Source: Acanthornis magna (Eukaryota; Chordata; Aves; Passeriformes; Acanthizidae). Taken from it: a stretch of 64,000 nucleotides of DNA. Under the pieces are notes generated by a model. The model worked only from the letters and a program-made list of their open reading frames with translations, did not search any database and had not been told where the DNA came from. The DNA lies in the NCBI GenBank assembly GCA_036785705.1, contig JAWUZG010000014.1, positions 310,001 to 374,000 on the forward strand. Reading direction: 5' to 3'. The position numbers and the translations under genes are program-made. Positions 56,766 through 64,000 of the stretch are shown in pieces. Position 1 is the stretch's first letter; each line of letters begins with the position of its first letter.

Positions 56766-59700
56766 CCTTTGGTGGTTTAAGGCAAGTTATTTTGAACCAG
56801 ATGGTAGCATAAAAGTTGGAGATTCTCTTACTTGGGGAAGGTGCTTGAGAGCTATACGTGTTGGTTTAAGAAACTGGATTTTCTACATAAAATCTTGTGG
56901 TTCATGAAGTAGAGCACTGATTAGAAGTGAAGATGGTATAACGAAAGGCCTTTCTGCTGTAACTGAATGACCTCTGGGAGGATGTAGCTTGGCACCCACT
57001 TCGGAAGCTTTTGGCTTCCAGAGCAATTTCAGTGAAAGGCACTTTCCTTTTTCTCTAGTTTCACTCTGCGGTTGAAAACAAATTGTACTTGACTACATTT
57101 GCTGAAGTACTGAGTACTGTGAGAGTATAAGCTGTTGCAGCTTTGTTTGCAGCAAGTTGGAGCTTTAAGAGAGAGTTGCTGAACATTTTGACTTCCAGCA
57201 TCTAAAGCTTTTTGGAGATGAATCTGTCATCCTGCAGGGTATCTTTCTTATGCCTTATGGCAGTAAGTAGAAACTTGTCATTAAACAACACCACCTTGTA
57301 CAGCATATCCCATTATGTCAGAAAGTGTCTGTACACAAAACTAAAAACGGACAGAACAATCTCTGGAGTTGCAACGTAAGTTGAAAGTGAGTATTGGGTA
57401 CCATCCTGGCTTTTAAATTAATGAAGAAACACCCGGTCTTTAAACACAGTCACAAATGGTTCTGTGATGTGTGCTTAAGTTGAATATTACTGTGGTAATT
57501 GCAAATTATTGTTGGTTATGAAGGAGGAAGAGCTCAAATACCCCATTCTTGCTTTGTCACACATATAATTATGTCAGACATTGTTTTGAACTTCACTGTG
57601 AATTGGCTAGACTTAGCAATTGGTAGCTGTACTATATTCAAGTATCCTATCTAGTATGGTATTTTCTTTGGTGCATACCCCTTGGTTTCTCATTTTACTA
57701 CCTAGGCTTCTTTTCCTCTAGGAGTAAGTTACATTGATTATAGAAGAAAGCAGTCTTCCAAAAACAACTCGTCTTACATTTTGGTCCAATTGCTATTAAA
57801 TCTCGTGTTGTACATGCAGATGCAAACAGTAGAAGAGACTTGGATATTTCAGATTGGTAGCTACTACTGAACTCCAGCGGTGTATGGCATATGCAGAGGA
57901 GGTGGTGAGATTATATTTAGGAATAGATGTTTCTTTAAATGGATGTTTCCAGATACTTGGAATTGTATTCTAAATGTATTTACTTTTTAGAAGCAATGGA
58001 AATTGGAGAGGGTTGTGAATCCATATCTGTTGGTACTAGTGAAGAGATTCTGCCTGGCTTGATTCTTGTTTCAATTAGGCACTTGTCAAAACTTTGAGGC
58101 CTGTGTTGTTAGAAGACTTTTCCTGGTGGTGTTTAGAAAACGATGTAAATGTGAATCCTTAGAATTATCCAGTTGAGATTTTAAACAGGTTGTTATAGTA
58201 TTTTTGGTTTTGGTTTTTGGTTTTGTTTTTTTAAATCAAGCTGGAATCCAACCTTGGAATTAAATCACAGATTTCATATCTAGAGATGAAACTGAAGTAA
58301 CAAAGGAGCAGGGTATCAAAACTGCAGGCTTAACTGCCTAACTATATCAAAATGGTGAATTCTTTTAATTGATTGAATAACAGTTTTGACAGTAGACTTC
58401 TAATTTACATCATGTTGCTTCATAATTGCCATTTTCCTGTTGCATTTAATCTGAGATCTATAGTACTGAGTTGATATGCGTGATCTGATGCCATGTGTGA
58501 CTAGCTCTCTAGCATCTGGAGATGGTAAAGCTTATCACTCATTTAGCAGTTAAAAATGGCTCAACAAGTCATAAAGGATGAGGAAAGCAGAATAGTTTTT
58601 TAGAAGTAACTCTATTCTGCTGTTGCAAAGTCTGTTAGTACTTGAGAGGAGAATTTTCCAAGTGCTGAGCTTGTTCAAAGCTTCGTAACTCCACTGAGTA
58701 GGTTTTATGTGGATACAAGCGAAGGTAAGTGCTTTCTGTCTTAAAAGACAGGGTTTTTTTTAAGTAGTGTCCTTCTGTAGATGAATGTGCAAGTAATATT
58801 ATCTTAAATTTGAAAGTGTCTTGGGAATTGTACTAATCACACAAAATCCTGTAAATTATAATAATGTGTCCCATAATCTTCATAGCTTTCGCCTTTTGCC
58901 CCAGATAAGAGGATAAAAATATTTCAGCATCCTTCTTTACTTAGAGTTGAAATGGTTTAAGTCTTGCAGTATTCTTAGGCTGAACTTGATATGACCCAGT
59001 GTGTCTGAAGTTGCAACTTCTACTTAATTCAGAATGCTTAACACAGGGCGATTAAGAATTGCTGAAAATTTGAATTCTTCCTTCCCTTGTGTTTTTATTC
59101 TCAAACAATCTTTACAAAGGGCTGTTTTTGGAGAGCAGAGTACAGTCTTTTGTTTCTGCATAAAACTGATGGCTGCAAATGAAAGAATAAAGAAGGCTCT
59201 ATTCCTGTTCCCCAGCCTTTGTTTCAGTGGGCATTGTTTCAGTTTATAAGAGCTGTTTAGTACATACAGATTACTGGAAAGACTGAAAGATTCCCAAGCA
59301 CATCGGTGCAGACTTGTGAAAAATCCTGCAATCTCCTCTGCTGCCTACCCATTGCCTCTTTGTTTCAAAGATACCATGAAAGACTTTTTTTTTCCTTTTC
59401 CATCACATTTACTTTGAAGTCACCTTTTGTACAGTAGTTTAAATGAGTTTTACTATTTTTCTTCCAAATTGTGGAAACCTTATCAAGCCTGGGATTTGAG
59501 TTCTAAAGCTGAGGAAACTGGCTGGTTGAAATTTTAGTTATTTTTGATTTGCCATCTTTTTATCTTAAAAACTCAGTATGTAAATAGACTGTTGGCACTT
59601 GGGTACAGAGCCAGGTTCCAGTTTTGTAGGTAGTCCCGTGGTGTCTAAACGGTTGCTTTATTTGCTTTCTTTTTAGGGTCTCCATGTAAACATACTAAGG

Positions 59701-61408
59701 TACATAAGCAATTGTACACAGGTGAGATACCCGTGTAGAAATTAAGTCACAAGTAAATCCACACCACAGTGAAACCTGATAATTACAAGTTCTCTTACTG
59801 AGCATGCCTGGATAGTGTATTATCTTGTGAGTTAGTAAATTTTTTTTTTCTTGTTTTTGCTAGTGCCGGTGTTGAGCTGCACAGTTAAGACTCTCTTGGT
59901 GTAAATGCAATGCAATGGGTTACAAATGCCCCTTTATATTAGTGATGAAATTGCTCTAACAGGGCTTTGCAGGCTGAGTTTGGCCGTGTGTGTCAGTGGA
60001 GAGAGTTCGCTTCCGCCTGGTCCCTTTCCTTGAGGAAACGCTTGTGGTTTGAGGTGCTGCTGTCCTGCCTCTGCTTTAATGCTCTCTTTCCCTGAGGAAA
60101 CACCATCATCTCCTCTTTCTCCCTCCCTCTTTTTTCTTTTTCCTGTAGGGCTTTCTTTGCAGGTGTATGCAGACATGCTGACATGGCCTTGAGTCGGTCT
60201 GTTTGATGGAAGCCCATCTGGGAAAGCAAACAGGAAAATCTAATTGAAGTCTGGAGCAGATTGAAGTACGATATAATCACACAGTTGCTTGTGCTGTCCA
60301 AGACCGTGTACTACATCTGGGCATGCACATGGATGGGCCTTTGTTTGGCATGTCGGTGTGTTTGAGATTGTGCAAGGGCTCGCACGATTTCTTGGATGTA
60401 TCTCAGCCCAGGCTGGTGTGGGAGCTGAGCTGTCTGCTGTGTGCAGTGTGAAAGGGATTTTGCCAATGTGTGCTCATGTAGCCACATGAGAGGTGGGCCA
60501 TTGTCTTGTGCAGCACTGAAATGAGACAAAACCAATCCACTGAAAAGAAATCTTAGTCCTTTGCCACGGAAAATATTTGCTTTTGTTGGTTTGTTTTTTC
60601 CCAAATAGGCAACAAGCTGTCCTAGAAAATAACTTTGCTACCAGAAGCAGCTTCTGAACATGGAAGACTACAGAACAAACAAGTTTCCAAATGCTGTATT
60701 ACATTTCTTAATGAAAAGGCATTTATGAAACTCTTTTAAGAATGTGATTTGAGGGTAAACTTTTTTAATAAGTGAGAGAACAAACAGTTTCAGTGGCTCA
60801 GCTCTTCCAGTGTGCAAAATTAATGAGCTACTTTCCTTTTAACTTAATGTCCCTTTGAAATAGGAGATTGCATTGGAAACATTTGGCTTTGTATGGTATC
60901 TGTTTGAACGCTAACACAAATGTAAATTCTGTTAACTTACTGCAAATGTGATGTTTTGTCTTAGTTTACTTATTCTGGTGCAGCTTCACACAGAAATACT
61001 CTAAATAAAGCGTTTTAATGCAGTGGTTGAAGTTATTCCTCTCAAGTAATCTGGCTGTGAAAAAGTTGCCGATGGGTTTTGTGCAACATTTATTTCCAGA
61101 GGAAGGAATGTTTTTATTCGCCGTATGATTCCCCTTCAGTCTCGATGTCTGGTTTAGTGGAAATGTTCAGTCGTCAGAAGAATCAAGATGGTATATTATT
61201 TAGATCTTACCAGACGAGTGGGATTTGTTCCTTCCGTTCCAGTTGTCAGAAAGATTAACCCTTTGCCCTTGCGGTCCTAGTTGCCGTTGTTCAGAAACAA
61301 AGATTGTGCTTGTACAAGATAGCCGCAAAGCGGAGTGTGTGCCAACTGGAATGTTCCTCTGGTGAATGTGGGTTGCAGGTATTACATAAATTCTGTCTTG
61401 TGTTTCAG
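56766..61408. other. Intron- or intergene-like DNA; no gene recognised
   Basis: Uniform AT-rich composition with short frames only. The open stretch at 59,934-60,301 on the minus strand has a basic/acidic low-complexity run (KRKKREGERGD) but no domain. Confidence 0.5.
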
Positions 61409-61520
61409 GCACCCCTAAAGGCAACCTGTGAAGATATGTCATGCAAGACTGGATTTCCTGAAGATGTTCACAGTGCAGTAGTGCCAAGGAGTGTACGTGG
61501 AGGACAGCCTCTTCTCAATG
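61409..61520 (+). CDS. Candidate internal exon, unidentified
   Basis: A good acceptor (TTGTGTTTCAG) is followed by 112 open bases encoding APLKATCEDM through SVRGGQPLLN, then a weak donor (AATG/GTATTG). Composition is more protein-like than in neighbouring frames, and the codon third positions do not look random, but I recognise no family. It could be one exon of a large gene whose introns fill 52-64 kb, or a chance open frame. Confidence 0.3.
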
Positions 61521-64000
61521 GTATTGTTGGAAAACATATTTTGAACTTTTTTGTTTCTTTAAGTTGTAACCGTAAGTCACTTGACCATTTCCATCCTTAA
61601 ATAGGGCACATACTCTTGCAGGAAAGGACATCAGCTGCTCTGTGATTATTTCTTGATCACTGTCATAGGACTTGGAAAATATGTTGGCATTAGTGGCAGC
61701 ACATGCACCTCTGACTGTAATTTGAAAACACTGAGTGTTGCAGAACTTCCCATTATTGTCCTCTAATTCTCATTCTCAGCACAGCATTCACACTTATGTT
61801 TCTTACTACCTTTGACAATATGTATGCCATCAGTCTATACTGGAGCCCGTGTGTGTATGAGGAGGTAAATAAAATTTCCTTTCTTCTTTACATCTCTCTT
61901 AGAAGAACTGCCATTACACCCACTCCTAGTGCTCATATTAATGCAGAGATCGTTCCCTTACTGCTCTTTCATGGCAATCTGAGGAGAGACACCTATGGAA
62001 AGCAAGTAATGGGACAGGCAACATGAGAGAGTGGCTGTCTGTGAGCCCCTGGTCAGTGCCTGCAGCAGCGCAGGCTCTGTAAGGAGCCGTGCCAGGAGAG
62101 ACGGGACAGTGTCTCAGGGACAGCGCGCTGCTCTCTCACCCTGGCACCTCCCTGCATCTGAATGGCACGGTGCCCAGGCTGGGGATGCCCTGCTCGCCTT
62201 GTGCTCGGTGAGTGCAAGCCCTTTCCTCTGCCAGGGGTGCCCTGCAGTCAGTACATCTGCCCACGGATGGCCCAGGTTGGGAATTCAGTTTGGTGTTCTT
62301 TTTGTGTCTTTATTTTTCAGGGATAGGGTAGGACACAGAGGCAGATGCTCTGAATGTTTCCTAGGTTTTCCAGCCAGCTAAGTTTCAGAATACAAGTTTG
62401 CAGAAGTACAACATTTTTTAAAAATCTGCATTGGTTTGTCTGTTTTCTGAACCGCTAACAATTTTTTTTAATCTAATTTGGAAATTGTGGAACTAAGAGC
62501 ATCAGTTGTAGGCGGTTTCAAATACTGCTTAAATAAGGACTAATTTAATTTAATTTGTTGTTTCTTTCACATATAAATTTGGCTACACAGTTTGAGACGT
62601 TTAAACAAAAAACAATTCTAATGCGTCTGCAAAACAAATGAAGTAAAAGCTGTAGTCTTGATTTTACATGCTGTATGTAGCAGTCCCTCGTTAATTATAT
62701 TTTACAGACCTGGTTTGTGCTTTCTTAGAAGCATAATGGAAACTTGAATGCAGGATGAATTGATTAGCTTTAGTGTATTTAAACTTGAGTTATTAAAGCT
62801 TTCTCTGTTCAATTTTAAGGAAGTATAGTCTACAAGCAATGACTTTTATTAAAGGATGGCTTAGAAATTTATGTATTGAAGTAAATGTTCTGCCAATTAA
62901 GAAAAAAATAAAGAGGAAGGAGAATATTCCTCACTTTCCCGCTGAATGGACATTAACAGATGGCTCTCCTATAGACTCCTTTAATAGCCATCGGCATGAG
63001 GACTCCTGGCTGTGTGATGAGCAGACATGGATGGGTGGCAGAAGCAGGGGTGCAGAGCACAGCAGACAAGTGCTTTCTGAATGTGCTGCCTTGAAACCAC
63101 CCAATGTTTGTTACAGGTGAACTGTCATGCCACCAGTTCCTCTTGAAATGGAGATCACACAAGTTTTGAGATCTGCTCTGTCCCGAGAAAGTTCTCTCTA
63201 CTCTGTATGGAATCAAGGCAGTTTTTGCAGTTTTTCCCTTTTTCCACCAGTTAGGAACCACAGTAGACCGGGCATGAATTGTCAGTTGTGATTGCCTTCT
63301 GCCTTGTGATGGATGACTGGTAGGTATCAGAATTTCTGCAGTGATGTAGGAAAATGTGTGGTTCACTGGTTTTTTTTTAAAATAAATTGGAATCCCATGG
63401 TTGGCTGGCTCTTAGTAGGCAGAAGTGCAGGGAAATAACATTTCTTCTCCAAACTTTCTAAATGACTTTCACACGTGGATACCTGGCATTCATACCTCAG
63501 CACTCCTTAACCTCAGCTGGTATTTATTCTCCTTCCCTGTCCCCTGTGTTCCAAACACGTGGGTGTCTGGGAAGTTGAGCTGCTATTAGTCAGATCATGA
63601 AACACCCAAAGTTGGTAAATACCTTGAATGCATCCTTGGTTTTTACCTCTGTTGAAACCTTCTGATGTGACACTTTTTCGCCATTTGAGAGCTTCATAAC
63701 CTGGCTTCCACATGGAACTAGGTTGTAAAGATGGTGAAGCCAAGTGTAAATAGGAGTTAGAAGCAAATGGCCACATTTGGCCCTTAGTAAGTGGCAAAAC
63801 TCCAGCTGGGCTTGCGTGACCTGCTGGAGCAGCCCTCTACTCGGCATGGGCTGGGGTGGCAGAACACAGTGCTCAGCACAAGGCAGAGGTTTTCAAAGGC
63901 AATTATCGAATTAGCAGACTTTGGTAAGTAGCTGCCTTTGGACAGCCAGCTTTCTCTTCAAGTGTCACAGGTTGGTTACTCCAGCGAGGCTCAAAATGAG
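61521..64000. other. Intron- or intergene-like DNA; weak exon candidate near 62.84-63.12 kb
   Basis: The stretch 62839-63120 is open on the plus strand for 93 codons and contains a basic run (KKKIKRKEN). It is followed by a possible donor (TTACAG/GTGAAC at about 63,116). No family is recognised and no strong acceptor leads into it. Confidence 0.3.

Overview
The window looks like avian nuclear DNA, most likely from a songbird. It carries CR1 LINE fragments, degenerate retroviral LTR and env pieces, intron-containing genes with GT-AG splice sites, GC-rich minisatellites, and two gene families that I recall as multicopy in passerines: ARHGAP20-like Rho GTPase-activating proteins and heat-shock-factor (HSF Y-linked-like) genes. 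A W-linked ampliconic or microchromosomal origin is plausible, but nothing here proves it.

Region 1 (1-39.7 kb) is an ampliconic block. Two copies of a minus-strand PH + RhoGAP gene lie about 25.3 kb apart: copy A (6747-11611) and copy B (32087-36936). For copy A I could chain 15 coding segments with GT-AG sites and consistent phase from ATG to stop, giving a 536-residue conceptual product. Downstream of each gene, the exons for the second half of the RhoGAP domain and the C-terminal tail are tandemly repeated as about 2.1 kb cassettes. At least four lie beside copy A (running off the left edge) and seven beside copy B. All 11 copies of the RhoGAP exon are open. In copy B, one substitution removes both a splice donor and the in-frame stop behind it, next to a CTG repeat.

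Between the two arrays (12-18.2 kb) lies a compact minus-strand HSF-like gene (14215-15173). Two damaged relatives of its 3' region sit at 17.3-18.2 kb and 38.9-39.65 kb. The array of copy B is abruptly joined to the first of these at about 18,236.

Region 2 (39.7-44.6 kb) holds an endogenous retrovirus env remnant, an LTR-like piece, a CR1 fragment and otherwise unassigned sequence. Region 3 (44.6-50.9 kb) is a remarkable run of repeats: about 22 copies of GGCCCC, then C/A-rich minisatellites, then a switch to G/T-rich TTTTGGGG-like arrays. A TATA/CCAAT promoter with a splice donor sits among them, and a short exon-like motif occurs four times inside the G/T array.

Region 4 (50.9-64 kb) starts with a solo LTR with recognisable ends and a near-perfect target duplication. 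It continues as AT-richer intron- or intergene-like DNA with two CR1 pieces and only weak exon candidates. No prokaryotic features, CRISPR arrays, tRNA or rRNA genes were seen.
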